Below are positions 26,014-34,774 of a stretch of DNA of 64,000 nt, one piece after another (position 1 is the stretch's first letter; every line of letters begins with the position of its first letter). A model generated the notes under the pieces. That model was not told the origin of the DNA. It saw nothing but the letters and a program-made list of their open reading frames with translations, and ran no database searches. Origin of the DNA: Pseudolabrys taiwanensis (lineage in GTDB: Bacteria; Pseudomonadota; Alphaproteobacteria; Rhizobiales; Xanthobacteraceae); the NCBI RefSeq assembly GCF_003367395.1, contig NZ_CP031417.1, positions 1-64,000 on the forward strand. The letters are read 5' to 3'. Position numbers and translations under genes: made by a program.

Positions 26014-26505
26014 CTATCTATGCGCTCCGATCAGTCTATTCCTGTTGATGTGAAACCACAGGGCGAAAGCGTCGTAAGGCGTAACTGTAATCTTGCAGGT
26101 CAATATCTCTTCGGCCCCGAATAGTCGCATGTCGCTACCTTCGCCGAGGGTCAGGGTAGGTACCGTGGCCGGCTCTAAGGACACTTCGTAGAATACGCGC
26201 CAGATCGGAGCGAGGCGGGCGAAGCCTAGATCGAATTCGAAGCGGGTGAAGTAACGTACCTGCTCGGCGTTCAGTTCGAGCGATAGTTCCTCATTCAATT
26301 CGCGAATGAGCGCTTGTTCAAGGGCCTCGTCCGGCTCCACGCCGCCGCCAAAACAGCCCCAGTGATCGGGAAAGAAAATGCCGTGTTTGCGGTCGCGCAA
26401 CTGAAGCAGATAACGGTCGCCGATCGTGATGATCGCCGCGACGGCGTTGTCCGGTGTCAGCGCGGTCGTGCGGTCAAGGCGGGGGTCGTCCGTCAGTCCA
26501 CTCAA
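26014..26505 (-). CDS. Nudix hydrolase
   Basis: A 163-residue Nudix protein. The box GX5EX7REUXEEXGU appears as GGVEPDE-ALEQALI-RELNEELSL, with Ser replacing the late Gly. No ATG is in frame after the Wzt stop. TTG at 26505 is preceded by GGAG with 8 bp spacing and is the best start. The frame is the same as that of wzt across its TAG. Related enzymes hydrolyse nucleotide sugars such as GDP-mannose or repair nucleotides. In this operon a housekeeping role in the nucleotide-sugar pool is likely. Confidence 0.8.
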   Translation of the reverse strand: MSGLTDDPRLDRTTALTPDNAVAAIITIGDRYLLQLRDRKHGIFFPDHWGCFGGGVEPDEALEQALIRELNEELSLELNAEQVRYFTRFEFDLGFARLAPIWRVFYEVSLEPATVPTLTLGEGSDMRLFGAEEILTCKITVTPYDAFALWFHINRNRLIGAHR

Positions 26506-26550
26506 AGCGATGACTCCGGGCTCGTAGTAGGCTTGCCCTGCACGCGAAAG

Positions 26551-27309
26551 CTAGGCCCTGTGAACAAGTTCGTCGTATTGTTTCAAAATGTCGTCGACGT
26601 TGCCAATTGCGCGAATGTGGCCGGACTCCATGAGTGCGGCCTTGTTGCACATGGAGCGGATCAAGTGGTTGGAGTGGCTTGCGAGAACGACAATGCGACT
26701 GCGGCCGATAAACTCTTCCATGCGCTTGGCGGCTCGTTCGGCAAAGCGCGCATCGCCGGCGCCAATGCCTTCGTCCATGAGTAGAATTCCCGGGTGCATG
26801 GCAGTTGCGAAAGCAAACCCGAGGCGGAGGACCATGCCGGATGAATAGGTCCGAATAGGCAGGCCCATGTATTCGCCGAGTTCGCTGAATTGCTCCACAT
26901 CGGGGATGATCGTTTCGATGCGCTCGCGGCTAAGGCCGAACAAAAGGCCTGCGGTTATAATGTTCTCGTAGCCGGTATCTTCGGGATCTAGGCCCGGTAG
27001 TGTGTCGAACAGCGGTGTGATGTCGCCATCAACAAGTAGGCGCCCGGACACTGGCTGATAGACACCTGCCAGGACGCGGAGCAATGTCGACTTGCCTGCT
27101 CCGTTATGTCCCACGAGCCCAAGCCGGTCACCATCGTTCAGGGTGAACGTGATGTCCGTGAGCGCCTTGACGACGACGCGGTCGTTCTTCTTGGCGTCTC
27201 GCTGAACGAAGCCGCCGGTCGCGCGTTCGAACAACGCCTTGCGGAAACTACGTTGTGCTCCGTAGATGGGAAAGTCGACGTTGACGTTTTCGAGAACCAG
27301 CGCGGACAT
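26551..27309 (-). CDS. ABC exporter ATP-binding protein, Wzt-type without carbohydrate-binding domain
   Basis: A 252-residue ATPase with Walker A GHNGAGKST, signature YSSGM, Walker B ILLMDEGIGAGD and the H-loop SHSNHL. The polysaccharide-export subfamily is recognisable from the GLDPEDTGYENI and GLLFGLSR segments. It ends soon after the H-loop region, so it lacks the C-terminal glycan-binding domain of Wzt proteins that read the capped chain end. It pairs with the permease 10 bp upstream and powers export of the O-antigen-like polysaccharide across the inner membrane. Confidence 0.9.
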   Translation of the reverse strand: MSALVLENVNVDFPIYGAQRSFRKALFERATGGFVQRDAKKNDRVVVKALTDITFTLNDGDRLGLVGHNGAGKSTLLRVLAGVYQPVSGRLLVDGDITPLFDTLPGLDPEDTGYENIITAGLLFGLSRERIETIIPDVEQFSELGEYMGLPIRTYSSGMVLRLGFAFATAMHPGILLMDEGIGAGDARFAERAAKRMEEFIGRSRIVVLASHSNHLIRSMCNKAALMESGHIRAIGNVDDILKQYDELVHRA

Positions 27310-27319
27310 CGTTCTTCTC

Positions 27320-28153
27320 TCAGAGCCAATAAGGAATGCGTTTGCGGAATTTGGAATAAAGGATGTAGGTCACCGTCCAGCCGGCCGCGGTGATTATTGC
27401 GACGGCGATCCATGAATTCAAACGAGGCGTTTCACCGAGCAGCGGGTCGCGTACGATTGAGATCAGATGATAGAGTGGATTAAAGCCTACGAAGATGATG
27501 CGGCGAAATCCGCTCAGATTGTCTGCGTGCCAGAAGATCGGTGTGACGAACATCGATATTTGAACGATCGTCTGGATGATCTGCTGGATATCGCGGAAAC
27601 GCGCGGTTATGAGGCCGATCAGAAGCGTTATCCAGATGGCGTTCAGCAATACGAAGGCCATGCCAGGAATGGCGAAAATTATGATATTAAAAGTAATCTT
27701 CTCGGGCGCAAAGATCAGAAATATGATCGCATAGATACTCATGTTATGGGCAAAGACGATCGCATTGCGCCAGACCAAAGCGTAGACGAGAAGCGAATAC
27801 TCGAATTGCTTTTGGCGAAGTAGCGGCGCTCCGGCTATGAAAACCGAGCCGGATTCCGTGAGGATGCTCGACATCATCACCCAGACGATCATTCCCGAGG
27901 CCAGAAACGGAAGGTACTCGTGGGTATTCTTGCTCAGAAGCCCAGAGCCGACGGTTCCGAGCACGACGACGAACACAAAGAGGCTGACCGAGGTCCAGAA
28001 GGGGCCAATGAGGGTTCGCTTGTAGCGGCGCCTAATTTCGAGCCAGCCGAGCCGTCCCCAGAGGTCCCATTTCCAAATGCCGTGCCAGAGGTCTTCTCCT
28101 GCGCTTAGCGCCAGCGGCCTCAGGTTGGCCGTCGCCACGGTCGGTACGGTCAT
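27320..28153 (-). CDS. ABC exporter permease, Wzm-type
   Basis: 277 residues from the ATG at 28153 (AAGGA 7 bp upstream); a longer start at 28303 has no site. It has about six transmembrane helices and an ABC-2 layout: RRRYKRTLIGPFW before the first helix, then YLPFLASGMIVW, VTPIFWHADNLSG and FNPLYHLISIVRDPLLGE, the last typical of O-antigen permeases. With Wzt it forms the inner-membrane exporter for a polymer assembled on undecaprenyl phosphate in the cytoplasm. Confidence 0.9.
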   Translation of the reverse strand: MTVPTVATANLRPLALSAGEDLWHGIWKWDLWGRLGWLEIRRRYKRTLIGPFWTSVSLFVFVVVLGTVGSGLLSKNTHEYLPFLASGMIVWVMMSSILTESGSVFIAGAPLLRQKQFEYSLLVYALVWRNAIVFAHNMSIYAIIFLIFAPEKITFNIIIFAIPGMAFVLLNAIWITLLIGLITARFRDIQQIIQTIVQISMFVTPIFWHADNLSGFRRIIFVGFNPLYHLISIVRDPLLGETPRLNSWIAVAIITAAGWTVTYILYSKFRKRIPYWL

Positions 28154-28570
28154 CTTCAAGTCCTTAAACAGCAATAATCGGAGGGTGACTTGCATATTGG
28201 ACCGTCCAGTGCAAGCGGTAGCGGCGTTGGCGCTCGCGTCCGCCCATCCAGATTTCGCCGCCGTTCGAAAGAAAGTCCTCAGGAGATCGTTCGTCCGCGC
28301 CATCTCGCAGGGCCGGTCTCGCGTCGCCGCCGAAATGACCTCTGGGCGGTTTCAAAAGCACCCTAGCAAGGGCCTTTTTGTGGGAACCGTGAGCGTTGAC
28401 TTTTGGGCATGGTGGCCTATACAGCAGCGTTATCCTTCCATTGAAATTGTGGCGAATCCGGAACGTCTGCGTTTGCATTTGGCGGCAGGACAAGCGGGCG
28501 GTAGCTTGTGCTTTCATGAGCCTCTTGCGGCTGTGCGTCTGCGGCTGAGCTATCTACTTTAAGACAGCCA
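28154..28570. other. 417-bp intergenic region between export operon and DMT-family gene
   Basis: The divergent promoters of wzm (leftward) and the DMT-type gene (rightward) should lie here. A rightward open frame (28077-28562) crosses it but begins inside wzm and shows no recognisable domain. I see no terminator or repeat. A degraded gene cannot be excluded. Confidence 0.35.
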
Positions 28571-29413
28571 TTGGACCTCTTTACGCTCACCCTGATGCTT
28601 GCCGCCGGCGTGATGCATGCCAGTTGGCATGGTCTGGTGAAGAGCGGCGCTGACCAGGTGATCAATCTCGCCGGTATGGGTCTTGTCGCGACGGTTTGTG
28701 CCGCAGTTGTTCTGCCGTTTGTACCGGCGCCGCCGGTGGCCGTCTGGCCTGTGCTCGTGGCGTCGGTCATTCTTCATAACGGTTACAAGGTGTGTTTAGC
28801 CTGGGCCTACAAACGCGGCGATCTGGTGCAGGCGTTTCCGTTGGCGCGCGGTGCCGTGCCGCTGTTCGCAACCGCGATCGGCTTTGTCGCCCTCGGTCAG
28901 GTGCCGAGTTTCCGGCAACTTGGCGGCATTGCGCTGGTCTCGGTTGGCATTCTGCTTATGAGCCTCGAGTCCTCCCGTCGCGCATTCAATGCTCCGCTGT
29001 TCACGGCGACCGCAGGCGCGGGTTTGGCTGTGGCGAGCTACTCCGTTCTCGATGCGTTTGGTACGCGTTTGTATGGCGACTGGCTTGGATTTACGGCTTG
29101 GTTGATTGTTTTCGACAATCTCACTTATCTCGGCTTAAGTCGCGCCATACGGGGCCCGGCCTTGTGGCCAAACCTCCTGCGCCTGCGGGTGCGGATACTT
29201 GCTTCGGGCGGCCTTGGAGTGGCATCATTTGTCGTGTTTCTGTGGGCGCTCAGTCGCCACGCGGTCGGATCGGTGTCGGCGGTCCGCGAGACAAGCGTCC
29301 TCTTTGCCATGCTGATAGGTGCTCTCGTTTATCATGAGCCCTTGTCGCCGTGGCGGGCCGTAAGTGGTATATTGGTCGTTGCCGGGATCGTGATGATCGC
29401 CGTCTGGAAATAG
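28571..29413 (+). CDS. EamA/DMT-superfamily membrane protein
   Basis: A 280-residue protein with about ten hydrophobic helices in two repeats, as in EamA transporters; the LVQAFPLARGAVPLF and SVSAVRETSVLFAMLIGALVY segments are typical. The start is probably the TTG at 28571; ATG 28604 would lose most of the first helix. DMT relatives carry metabolites or, as ArnE/F-type flippases, move lipid-linked sugars, so a role as a flippase or nucleotide-sugar transporter is possible in this locus. That is inference. Confidence 0.75.
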   Translation: MDLFTLTLMLAAGVMHASWHGLVKSGADQVINLAGMGLVATVCAAVVLPFVPAPPVAVWPVLVASVILHNGYKVCLAWAYKRGDLVQAFPLARGAVPLFATAIGFVALGQVPSFRQLGGIALVSVGILLMSLESSRRAFNAPLFTATAGAGLAVASYSVLDAFGTRLYGDWLGFTAWLIVFDNLTYLGLSRAIRGPALWPNLLRLRVRILASGGLGVASFVVFLWALSRHAVGSVSAVRETSVLFAMLIGALVYHEPLSPWRAVSGILVVAGIVMIAVWK

Positions 29414-29429
29414 GAGTTCGGGCGCAGTC

Positions 29430-29819
29430 ATGCTCGATGTGGGAGATGACCTGCGACGGGTCTGGGCGCACGGCTATTCGATCGCGGAACTGTGGGGAAT
29501 GAGCGAGCCGGTGACGCGCGGTCGCTCCGCCGTCGATCAGCCGCATATCATAATGTGGGGTATTCTTGGGATCGTCGAATACCAGGTCGACAAGGGCGCC
29601 GGACACCAATATCTCCGCGAACGACTCTCGAAAAGCGATTGGATCGCCATCGGCTACCCCGAGCCGAAGACGGCGACATCCCGCTTGGCAATTGTACCGC
29701 GTATTCAGAACGCAAAGTTCGGCCGCAAGAATTCGGCGATCGGGGACGGCGCGTATAACTTTGTCGAAGCGCGCATTCTGCATTCGATCTTATTTAAGGA
29801 ACTGACCGCGGACCGATAG
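29430..29819 (+). CDS. Small uncharacterised protein
   Basis: A 129-residue open frame between the DMT and glycosyltransferase genes, in the same direction. It starts 16 bp after the upstream stop, with GGAG about 11 bp before the ATG. The second half (IAIGYPEPKTATSRLAIVP, then GDGAYNFVEARI) reads like a real protein. No motif is recognised and there is no membrane segment. A competing open frame on the opposite strand is less convincing. Moderate evidence as a true gene. Confidence 0.45.
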   Translation: MLDVGDDLRRVWAHGYSIAELWGMSEPVTRGRSAVDQPHIIMWGILGIVEYQVDKGAGHQYLRERLSKSDWIAIGYPEPKTATSRLAIVPRIQNAKFGRKNSAIGDGAYNFVEARILHSILFKELTADR

Positions 29820-29877
29820 GGCTGAGCTTTTTGAATTGCCGAGGCCTTTGTCCAATTTACAGGCGGATGTCGTTGAT

Positions 29878-31008
29878 ATGAAGATACTGCTCTTTGTCCG
29901 GTCGCTCGGCATCGGCGGCACCGAACGCCAGGTCGGCATTCTTGCGCGCGGCCTTGCGGAACTCGGACATGACATCATCCTTGTCCAATTCTATCCTAGT
30001 GGAGCGATGGCGGCGTCGCTTGCCGGGAGCAAGGTGCGGCTGGTGACAGTGGGTAAGACGGGCCGATGGGACATCCTCGGGCCTCTGTCGCGATTGCGCC
30101 GGCTGTTCCGCACCGAGCGCCCGGACGTCATTTATGCGTTCCTACCGATGCAAAATGTCTTGGCCGCCCTGTTGAGAGTGGGCTCAACGCCGGCGCGCTT
30201 AATTTTCGGTGCACGCGCCAGCGGTATGCGGCTCAGTCACTATGATCGTCTTTCTGCGATGAGCTATCGTGCCGAGGCTTGGCTATCCGGCTGCGCGGAT
30301 CTCATTATTGCCAATGCCGAGAGCTTTCGGGCAGATGCCGCAGTGCGCGGTTTTCGCAATAAAAAGATCGTCGTCATCCCAAACGCGATCGATACTGAGG
30401 TCAATCGGATCGATCCGGGTGCCCGCAACAGGATGCGAGGGGTTTGGGGTGTCGATCCCGAAGTGTTCGTCATCGGTATGGTCGCCCGCTTAGATCCAAT
30501 GAAGGATCATCGCAATTGTCTGCTCGCCGCGGCGGATTTTACGAAGCGCAATGGCCCGGCAAAGTTCGTCTTTGTCGGCGACGGCCCGGCCGCCTACCGA
30601 GCGAAATTGTTGGCGATGGCGGGCGATCTTGGTCTCTCGGATAGCGTCGTTTTCTCGGGTGAGCAAAACGATGTCATGGCAGCCTACAACGCTTTCGACG
30701 TGAGTACGTTATCCTCGGCCTTCGGTGAGGGCTTTCCAAATGTCGTTGGTGAGGCGATGGCTTGTGGAACGCCAGTTGTAGCAACCGACGTTGGCGACGC
30801 GCGGCTGATCGTCGGCGATCTCGGTATTTTGGTGCCACCGAACAATCCGCGCGCCTTGAGCGATGGGTGGAAACGAATGCGCGAACGGATGAACAAGCAT
30901 CCCGAGCTTCGCCAGCAGGTTCGAGAGCGAGTTATGACGCAATATGGCGTCGATCGCCTGCTCAAGCAGACGGAAAGTATTCTGGCGGAGACGTTCCGCA
31001 GTAACTGA
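29878..31008 (+). CDS. Glycosyltransferase family 4 (GT-B)
   Basis: 376 residues from the ATG at 29878 (an in-frame GTG/TTG-type start near 29836 adds 14 residues). N-terminal RSLGIGGTERQVG is the glycine-rich acceptor loop. The donor-site block reads GEGFPNVVGEAMACGTPVVATDVG, the EX7E region of GT4 enzymes. It is the first clear classical glycosyltransferase in the locus and should add a sugar from a nucleotide donor to the growing glycan on the inner face of the membrane. Donor unknown. Confidence 0.9.
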   Translation: MKILLFVRSLGIGGTERQVGILARGLAELGHDIILVQFYPSGAMAASLAGSKVRLVTVGKTGRWDILGPLSRLRRLFRTERPDVIYAFLPMQNVLAALLRVGSTPARLIFGARASGMRLSHYDRLSAMSYRAEAWLSGCADLIIANAESFRADAAVRGFRNKKIVVIPNAIDTEVNRIDPGARNRMRGVWGVDPEVFVIGMVARLDPMKDHRNCLLAAADFTKRNGPAKFVFVGDGPAAYRAKLLAMAGDLGLSDSVVFSGEQNDVMAAYNAFDVSTLSSAFGEGFPNVVGEAMACGTPVVATDVGDARLIVGDLGILVPPNNPRALSDGWKRMRERMNKHPELRQQVRERVMTQYGVDRLLKQTESILAETFRSN

Positions 31009-31060
31009 CTGACGGGCGATGGTCTACAAGTCGCGGAACATGCAGCGGCGATAGCTATTC

Positions 31061-31234
31061 CTAGGCGGCCCTACCGGTCGGCTCGTCGGGGCGCTGGTTC
31101 TGATTGACTTGGCGAGGCATTCTGCGACGCATTTGCCGCACCTGCCTGGCAAGCTCTTCGGTTTCAAACTGCCGATAGCGTTCAGCCCACCGATTGACCA
31201 GTTCTGGTTCATAAAGCGACGTTGGTCGGTCCAT
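31061..31234 (-). CDS. Possible 57-residue protein
   Basis: A short leftward frame encoding 57 residues (opening MDRPTSLYEPELVN), with AAAGAG about 8 bp upstream of the ATG. The composition is strongly charged and mostly helical: an E/R/Q-rich middle (RQFETEELARQVRQMRRR) suggests a short amphipathic or coiled helix. It is otherwise unknown and lies in a 570-bp space between two glycosyltransferase genes. Its coding bias looks real, but nothing else supports it. Confidence 0.35.
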   Translation of the reverse strand: MDRPTSLYEPELVNRWAERYRQFETEELARQVRQMRRRMPRQVNQNQRPDEPTGRAA

Positions 31235-31576
31235 TTCAAAACTCTTTCATGCGCTGTTGAAGCTTACCGGGTAAACGCTACGGACGGCTTAACGATCCCT
31301 TGTAAGCAGTCCCGCTTACGAGATTTTGATCAACTGAGCGCAGTATGCGGAGAGCGTTGGATTGTATTAAGGCTCTCGCGTGTTGCGAGTATGACTAACC
31401 GGTAACGAATTGTAGACGGCTGCCGCGAATCGGCAGAGCGGGCGGTAGCGATCGGGGGCCGGTCTTATATTCCCTGACACGCAGTGCCGAGCGCGTCTTA
31501 AAGCCACTGCTCGCTGAACTGACGTTTATGGCAAATGGCCGGACAGCGGGCCTTTTGCTGTGGGGCAAGGCCCGTA
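31235..31576. other. Intergenic region with an 8-bp-stem hairpin beside the leftward gene end
   Basis: No convincing gene is present. CGGGCCTT/AAGGCCCG (31547-31554 and 31567-31574, 12-nt loop) sits just past the stop of the leftward glycosyltransferase and may terminate it, though no T-run follows. The region also marks the change from lower-GC to higher-GC DNA. Confidence 0.3.
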
Positions 31577-32731
31577 TCATCCCGAGGAGGGTAGGAAGGC
31601 TGCTTCGCGCCGCCACAGCGCCACATACTCGGCCGCGATCTTCTCAAGGGAAAAGTTAGCGATGACCCGGGCACGATCGGTGGCGCCGATGGTGGCGCGC
31701 CTTTCGGGAGTGAGCGCCAGGAATTCGATGGCCTTCTGTGCGAGTGCGGCACTATCTCCGACCGGCACAACGCGAGTCGGATCGCCGAGGATCTCGCCGC
31801 AATCGCCCGCGTCGGTGGTGATCGTGGGGACGGCGCAGGCCATGGCCTCGCCGAGCACGTTCGGAAATGCCTCGGCCGAGGAGCTCGAGAGCATGATGTC
31901 AAAGCCCGGCAAAAGCCGGGCGACGTCGGCACGCTCGCCCAAGATACGCACCCGGTCCTGCGCCGGCTGGCTCGCGATCAGTCGCCTCAGCGCCGGATTA
32001 TCGGGATCGAGCTCGCGGCCAATCACGATAAGATACGCGCGCGGATTAGCGCGGGCGATCGCCGCAAATGCGGCGAATAAGGTCGGATAGTCTTTGTAGG
32101 TACGGAAATTCGCGATGCGGCCGACGATTGCGGCATCCGTTGGCAGGCCGAGTTGCGAGAGTAGTGCGGCGCGCGCCGCCGGGTCCGGCTGATAGGCTTC
32201 GGTATCAAAGCCGTTGGCAATGATCACGCGCCGCTTACGTGAATAGCCAAGTCGTTCGTGGTCTTCAATGGCGCGGCGCGAATTGTAGATGATCACGCGG
32301 GGCGAGCCGCTGAGTGGCGTGCCGAGAAGGATCGTCAGCAAAGTTAGAAACGATTCGTCGCGCAGAGATCCGATCGACTGGCGTATGTTCCAGAGAACGG
32401 GGACAGGCGGACGACGGGCACTGGCGGCAACGCTGGCGGCGATGTTGCCGTGGTACATCCAGCCCTGGACGAGGTCGGGCATTACAGCGCGTACGATCTG
32501 CCTGATCTTGCCGATGCGCAGCGCCGCGCTGAAATTGCGTCCGGCGCCGAGAAAGTGGACAGGAATGCCGGCGTTCTTGAGCTCGGCGGCGATCGCGCCG
32601 CCGTCGATCATCGAGACGACGCTGTGTTCGATCTCACCGGCGGTGGCGCGTACGACCTTGCTGAGCATCGTCTCCGCGCCGCCGGCCATCAGATTGGAGA
32701 TCATGTGCAGCACTTTCGGGCGTGCAGTCAT
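31577..32731 (-). CDS. Glycosyltransferase family 4 (GT-B)
   Basis: 384 residues from the ATG at 32731, which overlaps the AsnB stop (ATGA). A longer start at 32800 would run further into that gene. N-terminal ISNLMAGGAETMLSKV is the acceptor-domain glycine loop, and AEAFPNVLGEAMACAVPTITTDAGD is the donor-binding EX7E block. It probably transfers a sugar to the lipid-linked glycan. Coupling to an amidotransferase suggests the product carries an amidated uronic acid or amino sugar. Confidence 0.9.
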   Translation of the reverse strand: MTARPKVLHMISNLMAGGAETMLSKVVRATAGEIEHSVVSMIDGGAIAAELKNAGIPVHFLGAGRNFSAALRIGKIRQIVRAVMPDLVQGWMYHGNIAASVAASARRPPVPVLWNIRQSIGSLRDESFLTLLTILLGTPLSGSPRVIIYNSRRAIEDHERLGYSRKRRVIIANGFDTEAYQPDPAARAALLSQLGLPTDAAIVGRIANFRTYKDYPTLFAAFAAIARANPRAYLIVIGRELDPDNPALRRLIASQPAQDRVRILGERADVARLLPGFDIMLSSSSAEAFPNVLGEAMACAVPTITTDAGDCGEILGDPTRVVPVGDSAALAQKAIEFLALTPERRATIGATDRARVIANFSLEKIAAEYVALWRREAAFLPSSG

Positions 32732-34668
32732 GAGACGCCCGCGCCCCACCGCTCGCGCCAAGCCTCCAGCATCAGCACGTCCCATAGCGGATACTGCCAA
32801 TTGAAGTTGCCGCTGAGGTGCTGGGTCCAGGCGTTGCGCACGCGTGCCACGTCGAGGAGGCCGGCCTCGCGCAGCCGCTGCTCAGACAGGAGCGCCTCCG
32901 CCCAATCGCGTAGGGGGCCGCGCAGCCATTCGCCGAGCGGGATGCCGAAGCCCATCTTCGGCCGCTCGATCAGTTCGGCTGGCACGTGCTTGTAGAGGAT
33001 CTGCCGCAGCGGCCATTTGCTCACGCCGCTGCGGATCAGCTTGTCGCGCGGAATGCGCCATGAGAATTCGACGACGCGATGGTCGATCAGCGGTACGCGC
33101 GCTTCCAGCGCCACCGCCATGCTGGCGCGATCGACCTTCGTGAGGATGTCGTCCGGCAGATAGGTGGCGATGTCGAAGAACTGCATGCGTTCGAGGAGAC
33201 CGCCGAAGTCCTTTTTGGCGCTTTCATCCCACAAGACGCCCTTGGGCTCAGGCACGTCGGGCATCAGCGCCGTCGGCTCCCAATGCGTCACCAAGCGCCG
33301 GTAGAAAGCGTCGGCATCCGGCAGCGCCAGGATCGAGGCCAGCTTGTGCATTTTGTCGCCGGCCTGCCGCACCCTGAGCGGGGTCGGCAGTCGGTCGAAC
33401 AGGTTCGAGCATAGCTCGGCGGGAATGGCGCGCATCGCGGCCGCGGCGGCCCGGCGTAACGGCATCGGCAGCATTGACAGATTGCCCCAATGGCGCTGCG
33501 CGAAGGTGTAGCGCGTGTAGCCGCCGAATAGCTCGTCGCCGCCGTCGCCGGAGAGCGCGACGGTGACGTGTCGCCGTGTCATCGCCGAGACGAGATAAGT
33601 CGGGATCTGCGAGGAGTCGGCGAAGGGCTCGTCGTAGTATTCGGGCAGTTTTGGGATGACGTCGATCGCTTCCTTCGCCGTCACCGTCAATTCGGTGTGC
33701 TCGGTGTGCAGATGGCGTGCCACTGCGGCGGCATGTTTGGACTCATCGTAGCCGGCGATATCGAAGCCGATCGAATAGGTGCGCACCGGGCTGGCGTTGG
33801 ATTCCTGCATCAACGCCACGACGGTCGACGAGTCGACGCCGCCAGACAGGAATGCGCCGAGCGGTACGTCGGCCACCATCCGGCGCCGCACCGCGTCCTT
33901 GAGCAGTGCTTCGAGTTGATCGACCATCTCGTCGTCGCTCGTATCGAGCGGATTGGCGAGCCCGGCCCGCGCGACCGCACGGGCATCCCAGAAGCGGTTG
34001 ATCTTCGGCTCGCCGCCCCAGGGCAGCGTGAGGATGCTTCCCGGCTCGAGCTTGTAAACGCCTTGGTAGATTGAATGCGGCGCGGGGATGTAGTTGTGGC
34101 GGAGATAAGCTGCGATCGCCCCGCGATTGAGCTGCGGCGACCAGCCGGCATGGGCGCGTAGTGCTTTCAACTCGGACCCGAACAGGAAGAGGCCGCCGAA
34201 CTTTGCCCAGTATACCGGCTTGATACCGAGCCGGTCGCGGATCAGCGTCAGGGTGCGCTCGCGCCGGTCCCACACGGCGATGGTGAACATGCCGATCAAC
34301 TTGGGTACGGTCGCTTCGATACCGAAAAGCGCGAACGATTCCAGCATGACCTCGGTGTCCGAATGGCCGCGCAGCTTGATGCCGCGCGCTTCGACCGCTG
34401 GTCGCAAATCCTGGAAGTTATAGATCTCGCCGTTGAATATGATCACATAACGGCCGTCGGCGGAGACCATCGGCTGGTGACCGGCCGGGCTCAAGTCGAC
34501 AATCGACAGGCGCCGGTGGGAGAGAGCGATGCCGCATTCGGCGTCGCTCCAGACGCCGTAGTCGTCTGGGCCGCGGTGGGCGATGCTGTCGCCCATCGCC
34601 TTTGCGTCGCGCTCGAGCTGGTCCTGAGAAACACGCGCCGAAGTCAGCACGCCTGCGATGCCGCACAT
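32728..34668 (-). CDS. Asparagine synthase (glutamine-hydrolysing)-like amidotransferase
   Basis: A 646-residue AsnB-family protein. MCGIAGV provides the N-terminal Cys2 nucleophile of the glutaminase domain. HRGPDDYGVW and SHRRLSIVDLSPAGHQPM follow. The synthetase domain has LSGGVDSSTVVALM (ATP pyrophosphatase loop) and ALSGDGGDELFGGYTRY. In polysaccharide loci such enzymes amidate uronic acids or other carboxyls rather than make free asparagine. UDP-GlcNAcA- or GlcA-type sugars made by the genes at 42127 and 43401 are possible targets, though this is inference. Confidence 0.9.
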   Translation of the reverse strand: MCGIAGVLTSARVSQDQLERDAKAMGDSIAHRGPDDYGVWSDAECGIALSHRRLSIVDLSPAGHQPMVSADGRYVIIFNGEIYNFQDLRPAVEARGIKLRGHSDTEVMLESFALFGIEATVPKLIGMFTIAVWDRRERTLTLIRDRLGIKPVYWAKFGGLFLFGSELKALRAHAGWSPQLNRGAIAAYLRHNYIPAPHSIYQGVYKLEPGSILTLPWGGEPKINRFWDARAVARAGLANPLDTSDDEMVDQLEALLKDAVRRRMVADVPLGAFLSGGVDSSTVVALMQESNASPVRTYSIGFDIAGYDESKHAAAVARHLHTEHTELTVTAKEAIDVIPKLPEYYDEPFADSSQIPTYLVSAMTRRHVTVALSGDGGDELFGGYTRYTFAQRHWGNLSMLPMPLRRAAAAAMRAIPAELCSNLFDRLPTPLRVRQAGDKMHKLASILALPDADAFYRRLVTHWEPTALMPDVPEPKGVLWDESAKKDFGGLLERMQFFDIATYLPDDILTKVDRASMAVALEARVPLIDHRVVEFSWRIPRDKLIRSGVSKWPLRQILYKHVPAELIERPKMGFGIPLGEWLRGPLRDWAEALLSEQRLREAGLLDVARVRNAWTQHLSGNFNWQYPLWDVLMLEAWRERWGAGVS

Positions 34669-34774
34669 GGTCCGTTCGCGTCCGTCCGCGACTTCAGATC
34701 GCGCCTAAAACAAGCGTTCTGCTTAACGTCTACCGGCGCCTTTCACAACTGCAAAGACGGCTGTAGGCCTGCTG

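Noticed and set aside
26505..26553. wzt and Nudix share one frame across a TAG, suggesting a readthrough fusion
   Set aside because: A one-in-three chance event; the Nudix gene has its own TTG with a GGAG site, and both proteins have complete domains.
28077..28562. 161-codon + frame near wzm
   Set aside because: It starts inside wzm, has no recognised domain and no good ribosome site.
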